NCBI GenBank assembly: GCA_017433415.1
Contig: JAFRHI010000008.1
Coordinates: forward strand, 1-54,499
Direction: 5' to 3'
Source: Bacilli bacterium
GTDB lineage: Bacteria > Bacillota_I > Bacilli_A > RF39 > UBA660
Length of the DNA: 54,499 bases
Below the pieces are notes generated by a model that was not told the origin of the DNA, ran no database searches, and saw nothing but the letters and a program-made list of their open reading frames with translations. Shown piece after piece: positions 17,258 to 26,400 of the stretch (position 1 is the first letter of the stretch; each line of letters begins with the position of its first letter). Made by a program: the position numbers and the translations under genes.

Positions 17258-19816
17258 TTATTCATCTCCTTTATCGTTTTCTTCTTCTTTTCTTTCTTTT
17301 TCTTTGTTAGCTGCTACTGTTCCAGCTACTCCAGCCACTCCAGCAGCTAAACCTATTGCTCCAGGAACAATATAATCACTTATTCCGGCTCCACCAGCAA
17401 TTGTAGTATTTGGTATTGGTGCATATTCGCTTGTTGGCGTTGGAGTTGTTGGTGTTGGTTCTGGTACTACTGGTGTTGGTTCTGGTACCACCGGTGTTGG
17501 TTCTGGTACCACCGGTGTTGGTTCTGGTACCACTGGTGTTGGTTCTGGTACCACTGGTGTTGGATCTGTTGGTGGTGGCACTGGTGTTGGTTCTGGTATC
17601 GGTGGATCTGGTGGTGGATATATAATTGGATCAATTGTTTGTGGATCTGGTGTTGTTGGTGGTTCTACTATAGGTATAGGATCAGGTATTTCTGGATGTT
17701 CTAATATACTAGTAGTTGCTTGTTCAGGAACCTTAGCATGTGGTGGTGGTATTATAACAATATCTTTAGATGTAGGTAGAACTGCTGTTTTTCCTGGTGG
17801 TAATGCAAGTGGTTCTTCTGTTACTGGTAATTCTCCTTTTGTTCCTACTTTTCCTTCTATTGCTATCGGTGGCTCTTTTGGTGGAATTTCTGTTGTTGTT
17901 CCTACTTTTCCTTCTATTGCTATCGGTGGCTCTTTTGGTGGAATTTCTGTTGTTGTTCCTACTTTTCCTTCTATTGCTATTGGCTTTTCCGTTGGCGGTA
18001 ATTCTGTCCTTGCTTGCGTACTTACCTCTCCTGGTAACTCTGGTACTTTTTCTCCTGGATTTAGTTCTGCTGGGTTTGTTTTTGGAGTAGCACCTGAGTC
18101 GACTGTTCCACTTGCTTTTGCTCCTGGTTCTGCTGTTGTTGCTGTTGGCTCTACTTTCGGTCCAGCATTTGCTTCTGTTGGTCCTGGTTTTGGAGTAGCA
18201 CCTGATTCAGCTGTTGCACCTGGTTTTGCTCCTGGTTCTGCTGTTGTTGCTGTTGGCTCTACTTTCGGTCCAGCATTTGCTTCTGTTGGTCCTGGTTTTG
18301 GAGTGGCACCTGAATCAGCTGTTCCACTTGCTTTTGCTCCTGGTTCTGCTGTTGTTGCTGTTGGTTCTGTCTTTGGAGCTGTATTTGTTTCAGCTGTGCC
18401 TGTTTTTGGAGTGGCACCTGACTCAAATGTTTCATTGGCTTTTCCTGCTGTTTCGGCTGTGCTTGCTTTTGGCTCTGTTTTTACACTTGTTTTTGTTTCT
18501 GACCCAACATTTACCCCCTTAGCTTTTTCTAATGCTTCTCGTGCTGCTCTTACTTCTGGATTGGTATCAGGATGAATATTTTTAGCAGCTTGTTTATATT
18601 GTTCCTTAGTAATTTTTCCATCAGTATAATCTTTTTGTAATTTAGCAAAGTCATCATTTGCTTTTTTAAACGCAGCATCATAATTTTCTTGTGCTGCTTT
18701 TACAGGATCACTTGCAGCTTTACCTTCATTAAATGTCGTATCGGCTGTACCTTTTGCCTTTGATGCTGCTTCTCCAGCACTTTCTGCTCCAGCTCTAGCG
18801 CCTGCTTCTCCGGCACTTTCTGCTCCAGCTCTTGCTCCGGCTTCTGCAGCACCATCTGCTGCTCCTCCAGCTGCTCCAGTTCCTTCTGGACCTGTTGGGC
18901 CCTTTGGTCCAACTCCTTCCGGTTCTACAGGAGCGCCTCCTTCTGGACCTACAGGTCCGGTGTTGCCTTTTAACTTTCTAAATACTGCTGCCGCACCTCT
19001 AAATGCGTAATTAAGTACTACTACTGAAGCGGCTGATATTGCTGCTGTTTTTACTCCATAGCCAAATGCTTGGTTATACTCCATTCCGCCTTGTAATCCA
19101 GCTTGAGTACCTGTTCCAAGTCCTCCAACTGCTGCAACCGCAACACCTGCTTTTAATGATCCTATTGCTGCTGTTGCTCCGGCTGCCGCTCCGGCTCCAC
19201 TGAGAGCTCCTACTGCTGCTCCTCCAGCGGCTAATGCTGCAGTATATCCGGCGACTGTACCTATTCCTTTAAATATTTTGGCACCAACACTTTGGCTACC
19301 CATGTAACTATATTTTTCTATATTTTGCCATTTTGTTGCAAAGGCATTTTTGAAATAATCTCCAACATGATTTTTCTCTACAAATTGGCCAATTTTTTCT
19401 TGACCTTTTTTAGAGAACAATCCAACCACAAATCCCACAGCAGAGGCAAATCCATCTACTATTTCTTCTCCAGCTGTTAATACTCCTTCTGTTAGTTTTA
19501 AGCTTGCCATTTGATGTGTTGCGAAAAGTCTTTTTAAAAGACCAGCCTTATCAACATCTTGGTTATAGGATTTAATCATTTCAACGCGCTCTTCAATTGA
19601 TTTCTCTACTTCGTTTATTACTTCTTCACAAGTTGCGCCCATTCCACTTGCTTTTGCAACTGCTGAGTAATTAACATATTCAATTCCTCTGGCACTAGCT
19701 ATAGTTTGACAAGCGGCATTTATTCTACTATCAACGTCTGCTAATTCTCTTTTTGCTGCTTCTAATTCCTGTATTGCATCATTAACTAATGTTGCATCAT
19801 AATTTAATTTTGCCAT
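17258..19816 (-). CDS. Large repeat-rich protein with helical N-terminus, type VII-cargo-like
   Basis: The 852-residue protein has four regions. An N-terminal helical part (about 1-120) is reminiscent of WXG/LXG-type cargo heads but has no WxG. An Ala/Gly-rich hydrophobic stretch (about 180-275) comes next. A long low-complexity region (about 285-790) follows, with nested tandem repeats (short collagen-like GPxGP, GARAGAESAGEA, a 36-residue unit, a 19-residue unit and EPTPVVP). A last membrane segment (about 815-835) ends in a charged KE-rich tail. No catalytic domain and no LPxTG motif are visible. The neighbours (small helical protein before, DUF4176 protein after) suggest an exported, perhaps T7SS-linked, surface protein, but no EssC/YukA machinery is in the window. 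Confidence 0.6.
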   Translation of the reverse strand: MAKLNYDATLVNDAIQELEAAKRELADVDSRINAACQTIASARGIEYVNYSAVAKASGMGATCEEVINEVEKSIEERVEMIKSYNQDVDKAGLLKRLFATHQMASLKLTEGVLTAGEEIVDGFASAVGFVVGLFSKKGQEKIGQFVEKNHVGDYFKNAFATKWQNIEKYSYMGSQSVGAKIFKGIGTVAGYTAALAAGGAAVGALSGAGAAAGATAAIGSLKAGVAVAAVGGLGTGTQAGLQGGMEYNQAFGYGVKTAAISAASVVVLNYAFRGAAAVFRKLKGNTGPVGPEGGAPVEPEGVGPKGPTGPEGTGAAGGAADGAAEAGARAGAESAGEAGARAGAESAGEAASKAKGTADTTFNEGKAASDPVKAAQENYDAAFKKANDDFAKLQKDYTDGKITKEQYKQAAKNIHPDTNPEVRAAREALEKAKGVNVGSETKTSVKTEPKASTAETAGKANETFESGATPKTGTAETNTAPKTEPTATTAEPGAKASGTADSGATPKPGPTEANAGPKVEPTATTAEPGAKPGATAESGATPKPGPTEANAGPKVEPTATTAEPGAKASGTVDSGATPKTNPAELNPGEKVPELPGEVSTQARTELPPTEKPIAIEGKVGTTTEIPPKEPPIAIEGKVGTTTEIPPKEPPIAIEGKVGTKGELPVTEEPLALPPGKTAVLPTSKDIVIIPPPHAKVPEQATTSILEHPEIPDPIPIVEPPTTPDPQTIDPIIYPPPDPPIPEPTPVPPPTDPTPVVPEPTPVVPEPTPVVPEPTPVVPEPTPVVPEPTPTTPTPTSEYAPIPNTTIAGGAGISDYIVPGAIGLAAGVAGVAGTVAANKEKERKEEENDKGDE
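17457..17561 (-). repeat. Five 21-bp tandem units encoding EPTPVVP
   Basis: Five adjacent 21-base copies differ only at synonymous positions. They encode a proline-rich stalk of the 852-residue protein and are prone to copy-number change. Confidence 0.95.
17841..18000 (-). repeat. Three 57-bp tandem units (PPIAIEGKVGTTTEI)
   Basis: Copies start at 17841, 17898 and 17955. The first two are almost identical; the third diverges at its end. They encode a 19-residue repeat. Confidence 0.92.
18070..18450 (-). repeat. About three and a half 108-bp units (TAEPGAK/GPTEANAGPKVEPTAT)
   Basis: A 36-residue repeat is rich in Ala, Pro, Thr and Glu. Two central copies are nearly identical and the outer ones degenerate. 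Confidence 0.9.
18765..18845 (-). repeat. Two 36-bp units encoding GARAGAESAGEA
   Basis: A short alanine/glycine-rich duplication follows the collagen-like GPxGP patch in the protein. Confidence 0.8.
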
Positions 19817-19827
19817 TTTATCCCTCC

Positions 19828-20184
19828 TTAATAGCCACCATTTTGTTGTTGCTGTTGTCTTCTTTGTTCTTCTAATTGTCTTACATACTCATTATATTCG
19901 GTCACTTGAGCATTGTATACATTTGTTGCATCGGCTATTAATTGTTCAGCGCTAATCACTAGCTCATTTTTTGTAGTTTTTATTTGTTCTCCTACCTCGA
20001 TTATTGAACCTTCTAGAGATCCTTCATCTACTGATAAAGCTTTTTTATTACAAATATTTCCAGCGTTTATTACTCTTTCACCACATTTTTCAAAGCATTC
20101 TAACTCATTTATTATTGTTTCGCATCCTGATTTTATCGTATTTAAATCTATTATTTGCGATTGACTTGTTATTCCGTATGCCAT
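19828..20184 (-). CDS. Small helical protein, WXG/Lap-like partner of the repeat protein
   Basis: About 118 residues, almost entirely predicted helix. The C-terminus is coiled-coil and Gln-rich (EQRRQQQQQNGGY). It has no WxG motif, no signal peptide and no membrane segment. Its size and its position 11 bases upstream of the 852-residue protein resemble the small helical chaperone-like partners of type VII cargo, but this rests on context only. I prefer the ATG at 20184 (GGAG ten bases upstream) to a GTG two codons earlier. Confidence 0.6.
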   Translation of the reverse strand: MAYGITSQSQIIDLNTIKSGCETIINELECFEKCGERVINAGNICNKKALSVDEGSLEGSIIEVGEQIKTTKNELVISAEQLIADATNVYNAQVTEYNEYVRQLEEQRRQQQQQNGGY

Positions 20185-20233
20185 ATGCACTCATCTCCTA
20201 AACTCTACCTTATATATTTATTTTTTCATAAAA

Positions 20234-20268
20234 TCAAAAAAAAGACAAGCATTTGTCATTTGCTTGTC
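20234..20268 (-). terminator. Sortase gene terminator
   Basis: A GACAAGCA/TGCTTGTC stem with a T run on the minus strand, just after the sortase stop. Confidence 0.8.
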
Positions 20269-20273
20269 ACATA

Positions 20274-21050
20274 TTAAACAACTTCTTTACAAATTACTAA
20301 TAGATATGACCCTTCTGGATTGTAGTGGCATACTTGTAAAACTAATAATCTATCTGTTTTTTTTATGTCATCATCTCTAGAATATAAAGTGTTAGATAAT
20401 AATTTTGCCGAATGCTGTATAAAGTCATTATCATTATAGAATACTAATTTCATATGTTCATTATCGGCGTTTGTTATAATTTTTATGGCAATTACTTCAA
20501 ATTCTATTTGTTTTTCATCAATACTCAAATATGCAGTTTTATAATTATTGAAAATATTTTCATCTAGATATGCTTCTAAATTAATGAATGGTAGTTCATC
20601 ATAATACTTCGTATTTCTTGTATTATGGCCATAGATATTAATTTGTCTATCATTTACTAAATCTGTATTTCTATAATCAAAAAATGGAACTCCTAGACCA
20701 TCTCTTTGATTATAATAGTTATAGTTTAAATAGTATTCGTTATTAGCAGCTCTTGTTACTAGTGCATCAATATTTAATTGGGGGATGGTTAATTTTCCCA
20801 TAATATATTGATTATTGTATTGAGCTCTATAATTAGGTAATTCATTTACATAGTTTACTACCTCTACCTTTTCGTCTTTATCAACATAATTATTTTTGGC
20901 TTTTTCTTTTATTATTTTTTCAGCACTTGGAGCTATTTTCTTTGGTACAACATATTTATCATATAGATAGTATCCAACAAGGGTAAATACTATTGGTATG
21001 ACTAATATTAATAAATATTTTAATAATTTATTTTTTCTTTGTTTTTCCAT
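20274..21050 (-). CDS. Class B-like sortase with an altered Arg site
   Basis: The 258-residue protein has one N-terminal membrane segment (about 10-30). A sortase beta-barrel follows: GKLTIPQLNIDALV, GVPFFDYRN, the catalytic His142 in IYGHNT and the catalytic Cys241 in LQVCHY. The arrangement is like class B (SrtB). In the family a conserved Arg about ten residues after the Cys completes the active site. Here that stretch reads CHYNPEGSYLLVICK, with no Arg. The gene overlaps the end of the PAP2 gene by 23 bases. A thioester-domain surface protein with a VPDTG motif about 10 kb away is a possible substrate, but the pairing is a guess. Confidence 0.82.
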   Translation of the reverse strand: MEKQRKNKLLKYLLILVIPIVFTLVGYYLYDKYVVPKKIAPSAEKIIKEKAKNNYVDKDEKVEVVNYVNELPNYRAQYNNQYIMGKLTIPQLNIDALVTRAANNEYYLNYNYYNQRDGLGVPFFDYRNTDLVNDRQINIYGHNTRNTKYYDELPFINLEAYLDENIFNNYKTAYLSIDEKQIEFEVIAIKIITNADNEHMKLVFYNDNDFIQHSAKLLSNTLYSRDDDIKKTDRLLVLQVCHYNPEGSYLLVICKEVV

Positions 21051-21669
21051 ATACTCCTCCAGAATAATTTGTTTTTTTCATATATTTATCAAATAGTGTT
21101 AAAATTCCAATGATAATAGTAAGTGACAATAAATATCCACATAATACATCACTTGGATAATGAACCCCTAAATAAATTCTACTTATACCTATGGTTAAAA
21201 TTATATAAACTAATAAAATGATAAATATTGTTTTTAGATATTTGTTTTTTATTTTTGATATTACTATATAAATTAAAAATCCATATAATGCCATTGCTGC
21301 CATTGAATGACCACTTGGAAAAGAAAAGCCTTTTTCCTTAATTAAATGATAATAATTTGGTCTAGGTCTTTTTATTATTTCTTTTAATACTCTATTTAGT
21401 ATTTGTGATGATAGCAATACTATTGCCAGCTTTATTCCGTTTTGTTTGTCTAAAATTATTAGAAAAATAATCATAATTATGATAATTACAATAAAGTTAC
21501 CTAGATTAGTTAATACTTTAAAGTAATTATCTAAAAATATAGATGGTTTTTTGGTAATAAACTCATAAATATTTTTGTCAAAGCCATTTAACTTATTTGT
21601 AAGAGTTAAATACATAAAAACTAAAAATAGTAATAAAAATAGTAATGTTAAAGAAATGTTTTTTTTCAT
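21028..21669 (-). CDS. PAP2-superfamily membrane phosphatase
   Basis: About 213 residues with six hydrophobic segments and the three PAP2 motifs: KRPRPNYY (about 92-99), FPSGHSMA with the catalytic His, and SRIYLGVHYPSDV with the second His and Asp. Members dephosphorylate lipid phosphates such as undecaprenyl pyrophosphate or phosphatidate, with the active site on the outer face. Undecaprenyl-PP recycling is plausible given the wall genes nearby. The ATG at 21669 has AAAGG upstream; a TTG three codons earlier is less likely. It overlaps the sortase start. Confidence 0.88.
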   Translation of the reverse strand: MKKNISLTLLFLLLFLVFMYLTLTNKLNGFDKNIYEFITKKPSIFLDNYFKVLTNLGNFIVIIIIMIIFLIILDKQNGIKLAIVLLSSQILNRVLKEIIKRPRPNYYHLIKEKGFSFPSGHSMAAMALYGFLIYIVISKIKNKYLKTIFIILLVYIILTIGISRIYLGVHYPSDVLCGYLLSLTIIIGILTLFDKYMKKTNYSGGVYGKTKKK

Positions 21670-21674
21670 AATAA

Positions 21675-22868
21675 TCAACCTTTATTTAATAAATTTTTTA
21701 TTTCATTTTTATATAGTTCTACTCCTGGTTGATCAAATGGATTAACGTTAAAAAGATAGCCACTAAAAGCTGCACTTAGTTGAAAAAAATATGCTAGTTC
21801 TGAAATATTTTCAAGTGTCAATTCATCCATTTCTATTTCTATTATTGGCACTTTACCTTTATAATGGGCAATAGAAACTGCTTCGGAAATATTTTTATTT
21901 AATTCATCTAAACTATAATTATTGTATTGAATATAATGATTACTATTTAGTATTTTGATAACAGTTTCAAAAATTATTTTATTTCCTTCTTGAATAAATT
22001 GTCCTAGTGAATGAAGATCTCTGGTGTAAAGACTAGCTACAGGAAATATTCCTTGATTGTTTTTACCTTCACTTTCTCCAAATAATTGCTTTAACCATTC
22101 TGTAAATTGGAGAAGATTCTCTTCATAGACACAAAAGTTTTCAATATATTTTTTAGATTTAAATAATAAATTTCTGGTAAGTGCATATTTATAAGCATCA
22201 TCTATTAGTCTTTTTCCATCGAAATAGCCATCTATTATTTTGTCTATATCATAATTAAGGGCTAGTGGAAGTAAATGAGCTGGAGTAATGAATGAATAAC
22301 GTCCTCCTACATCATTAGGTATTTCAAATGTTTTATATCCCTCTACCTGAGCTTCTTCCCAAAGTAATCCACTACCTTTAGTAGTTGTAGCAATTATATG
22401 CTTTGACATTTCTTCTATGTTATATTTTCTTTTTAATAAATCTTTTAATAGTTTATATACTATTGATGTTTCTAATGTTTTACCACTTTTACTAATAACG
22501 TTTAAGCAGAAATTTTTATTTTTTAAATAGTTTAATAATTCGTCTAAGTACTTAGTAGATAGTGTTGACCCAGCATAGATAACTTCAAAATCATTACTAA
22601 AATATGATTTTAAAGCACTGTGAATAGCAGAACTTGATAAATAAGATCCACCTATTCCTATAACTACTAGAACATCAAAATTATTCTTTATATATTCTGC
22701 TGTTTCTTTTATATCGACAACAGTTTCTTTATCTATTTCTCGCATCCAGCCAACCATATTACTTTTATTAAGCTTTTCAATATATTTTTCTTTTTCAGCA
22801 AGTAATTTATTATATTCTTCTTTATCAATAAATTCTTTAGTATAAGTTTCAAAATCAAATTTTATCAT
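21675..22868 (-). CDS. pgi: Glucose-6-phosphate isomerase
   Basis: About 397 residues with the PGI signatures: VVIGIGGSYLSSSAIHSALK (near 75-94), NVISKSGKTLETS (about 147-159), the catalytic Glu region (GESEGKNNQGIFPVAS) and NPFDQPGVELYK near the C-terminus. It interconverts glucose-6-P and fructose-6-P. It is shorter than B. subtilis Pgi (about 450) but all motifs are present. The ATG at 22868 with GGAGTG upstream is chosen over an in-frame start ten codons earlier that overlaps the gene before it. It ends in TGA a few bases before the PAP2 start. Confidence 0.92.
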   Translation of the reverse strand: MIKFDFETYTKEFIDKEEYNKLLAEKEKYIEKLNKSNMVGWMREIDKETVVDIKETAEYIKNNFDVLVVIGIGGSYLSSSAIHSALKSYFSNDFEVIYAGSTLSTKYLDELLNYLKNKNFCLNVISKSGKTLETSIVYKLLKDLLKRKYNIEEMSKHIIATTTKGSGLLWEEAQVEGYKTFEIPNDVGGRYSFITPAHLLPLALNYDIDKIIDGYFDGKRLIDDAYKYALTRNLLFKSKKYIENFCVYEENLLQFTEWLKQLFGESEGKNNQGIFPVASLYTRDLHSLGQFIQEGNKIIFETVIKILNSNHYIQYNNYSLDELNKNISEAVSIAHYKGKVPIIEIEMDELTLENISELAYFFQLSAAFSGYLFNVNPFDQPGVELYKNEIKNLLNKG

Positions 22869-22878
22869 TTTATCACTC

Positions 22879-23343
22879 CTATTTATTGTTTCCTTCATAT
22901 ATTATTGCCTCATAAATTAAATCTACTAAATGATCTGATGGTACAAGATTATATTTTTCTATTATTTTATTGAAAATATCTGGACTATATTCCATATTTA
23001 AATAATTATAAAACAATTCTTTTTTATTTTCTAAATCCTTTAAATAGTCTAGAGTGTAACTATTTTCAATGATTAGCAAAGGATAGTTGTTAGACCATTG
23101 TTTAAATTTTTCTTTTATGAAATAAATATTGTCAACATATGTAAAACTCTTTTTATCGTATTGAATCATTGCTTTTAAGTCGGGATTTTCTATTAGCTTG
23201 TCATTAACACGATAGTCAAAACGATCTATTAAATTTAACCCCCCTAGTTTTAAAGCACTTATTTGAGCAATAAAGCCTTTTTCACTTTTACTATGTGTTG
23301 GTATTATTTCTACAATTATATATTTATCTTTTTGTAAGTTCAT
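22879..23343 (-). CDS. DnaQ-like exonuclease-fold protein, probably catalytically dead
   Basis: The 154-residue protein has an opening strand/helix order (YIIVEIIPTHSKSEKGFIAQISALKLGGLNLIDRFDYRVN) that follows the DEDD exonuclease fold (family form: vvfDiETTG ... i.eIgAvk...g ... F...v.). The first catalytic D-x-E is replaced by V-E-I-I and the later HDxxxD is not apparent. I infer a degenerate relative that may bind rather than cut nucleic acid. The fold call is tentative. It ends just before pgi, eleven bases from its start, so the two are cotranscribed. Confidence 0.45.
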   Translation of the reverse strand: MNLQKDKYIIVEIIPTHSKSEKGFIAQISALKLGGLNLIDRFDYRVNDKLIENPDLKAMIQYDKKSFTYVDNIYFIKEKFKQWSNNYPLLIIENSYTLDYLKDLENKKELFYNYLNMEYSPDIFNKIIEKYNLVPSDHLVDLIYEAIIYEGNNK

Positions 23344-23370
23344 TTTCTATCTCCCATAATTATTATAACA

Positions 23371-23400
23371 AAAAAGGAAGATAAATTCTTCCTTTTTTTA
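23371..23400 (-). terminator. Terminator after the giant glucan synthase gene
   Basis: A GGAAGA/TCTTCC stem with flanking A and T runs immediately follows the stop at 23401. Confidence 0.75.
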
Positions 23401-26400
23401 TTATTTGTTCGTGTGCACGATAATATTGTGCTCTTTTTGATCATCAACTAGGGTTATAGTTGAAGAAATTATATTTTTATTATCAAAAACTACTTTTTCT
23501 TTATTTTTTCTTATTACTTCTATGTTGTAAGTAGTATTTTGATATTTATAGATTGCTCTAAAACCATCCCAAGCAATAGGCATACGAGGATCTAATTTCA
23601 ACTTATTTCCACGTTTTTTAATACCTAAAATATCTTGGACTCCTACTCTATAAAACCAACCTGCAGAACCTGTATACCATGTCCAGCCACCTCTTCCTGG
23701 AAAGCTTTCTGCTGAATAAATATCGGCAGCTATAACGTATGGTTCTACTTTATATTTGTTTATATCATTAACTGTTTTCGTTCTGTTAATTGGATTTATT
23801 TTTTGATAATATCTATAAGCTCTATCATGGTATCCAGCTTTTATCAAAGCCATTAAATACCAAGCAACTGAATGTGTATATTGTCCACCGTTTTCTCTAA
23901 TTCCTTTTGGATAATTCATTATATAACCAGGATTATTTAAAGATTTAGAAAAAGCAGGTGTCAATAATTTTACAATATTATTCTTTTTATCAACTAATTG
24001 TTCTTCAACTGAAGTAATTACTTTTTGAACTCTATCTTTTGGAGCAACTCCACTTAGTATTGAAAAACTTTGGGATATTAAATCTATCTTACATTCACTA
24101 TTTTCATGACTACCTAGTTTATCACCATTGTCGAAGAAAGCTCTTAAATAATATGTTCCATCCCAGGTTTTTTTATTTAAGTTTTCTTTTAATTTTTCAT
24201 TAAATTTTTCATATTTAGAATAATCAAAATTTTTATCAAATTGCTTAACTGTTTTTATAAACATTTCAATGGTATTATATAGGAAGAATCCTAACCAAAC
24301 ACTCTCACCTTTACCTTTTATACCAACTCTATTCATTCCATCATTCCAATCTCCTCCACCCATAAGTGGTATTTTATGATGTCCTAGAGAATGCATAGAA
24401 AGTGCTAAGGATTTTTCGCAGTGAGTTAATAAAGTATCTATTTTTTCGGAATAATTAAATATTATTCCTTTTTCATGTTCAAAGTCACTTAATTCTTCAC
24501 CTACTACATACGGTACTTGCTCATTTAAGATATCAATATCACCAGTTGTTTCGATATAGTTAGCTGTTGCATAAACAAGCCATAGGAAATCATCTTTATA
24601 GCGACTACGAAGACCAAAATGATTTTTTTCATGCCACCAATGAAGGACATCGCCTTCTTCAAATTGATGAGCAGCATTAATTAGTATTTGTCTTCTAGTA
24701 AATTCTGGTTCTACTAAAGCGATATTCATAGCATCTTGAAGTTGATCACGATATCCAAAAGCACCACTAACTTGATAGAAACCAGCTTTTGCCATAATTC
24801 TTGAGGAAAGAGTCTGATATAAATACCAACCATTTAAAACATAATCAAAGCTTTTATCAGGTGTTGATACTTGAATAGTTCCTAAAACATTTGCCCAGTA
24901 TTCTTTTATTTTACGTAATTCTCTTTTACAATTATTAATGTCACTATAGCGATTTATTAATTCTAAATTCTCACGGTCACTTAGACTACATCCCATAGCA
25001 AAAGCAATTGTTTTTTCTTCTTCTTTAGCTAAATCTACATTAAATGAAATATCTTTATACAACATTTTATTGCATTCAGCACTATTTATTTTTTCAGAAG
25101 TTGTCATGAAGACATTTACATCACTATAGTTGATACTGTAGACATTACGCATTTTTAAATAATTATCAGCTCCCATGAATTCTGTTAGGATATGGCGTGC
25201 TGTTTTTTCTTCAAAATTTCCTAGTGTTGGATTAACCCAGAATTTGATGTTAATATGATTCTTAATTTTCTTTTTATTAGTTAGTTTTAATAAATAAATC
25301 TTAACATTATCATTGCAAGCTACAAATTCTGTTATTTCATGTTTTAAATCTTCAGTTTCACTTTCTAAAATACTATAACCAAATCCATGTGTGCATTTTT
25401 CAGGATCAAACTGTTTATCATTAAACTTAAATCCTTCACTTTTATCATTTAATATGGTTTCATTACCCCATGATGTTAATTTAAATTCACCAGAATTGTA
25501 TGCATATGTATAACCACAACCATTATTGGTAATTATCGTTCCAAATGTTTTATTGGCAATAACATTACTCCAAGGCATTGGTGTATCTTTGTTGTAGACA
25601 ACATATTCACGACCATTGTTTTTAAATCCACCCATACTATTATCAAACATTAATTTCTCTTTTTGACTAGTTTTAATATTTTCTTCAATTGTTGTAGTTT
25701 GGTAATCACTAATTGTATTGTTCTTTTCAAGATTTTCAACAGCTTCTTTTAAACTAATATGATTTTCAACTACAAAACGTAAACGCGGAATCATATTTAA
25801 AAGACTACGATCTTCCTTAGTAATATCGCCATTATTGATAACAGTGATGCTACCTGGTGTATGATAAAAACTATTTAATGTATACATTCTATACATTTCA
25901 TCATCAATTTCTTTTTTGATTGCAGAAGCGTATTCACTACTTTCACTATTAATAATAATGACATCAACAAATATTGACTTGTTTTTATAATATTCAAAGG
26001 CTTTTAAAATTTCATAAACAAAACTCATATCGCTTATATCAGTAATTTCTACTGATATTATTGGGCGATCTCCACTAATACCAAATTTCCATAAACCAGG
26101 TTGAGCCAAAGCATTTTTTCTTAGATAATCCATTCTTTCTTCATTAACAGAAATTCTAGTTGTTTGATATAGATAATTTAACATGATGTTATAAGTACGC
26201 ATATTTTCTCCTGTTAAATTAAGATTTTTAGTATTAATTACATTCATTAGAGTTGATATTTCAAAAGCTTTTTCTAAAGAGTATCTGTTATCATAATATT
26301 TTAAAATATCCATTATCTGTTCTTGACTACGTCCAAATCCAATAAGTAAATAAACACTTATAGAGCTGTTTGCTGGAACTAATATTTGGTTACGTAGAGC

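Noticed and set aside
17457-18450. CRISPR-like array
   Set aside because: The repeats are contiguous, multiples of three, and encode protein repeats in one frame; there are no unique spacers.
17410-18575. Long plus-strand frames opposite the 852-residue gene
   Set aside because: They are the antisense of Pro/Ala/Thr-rich repeats, give Leu/Val-only proteins and have no ribosome sites.
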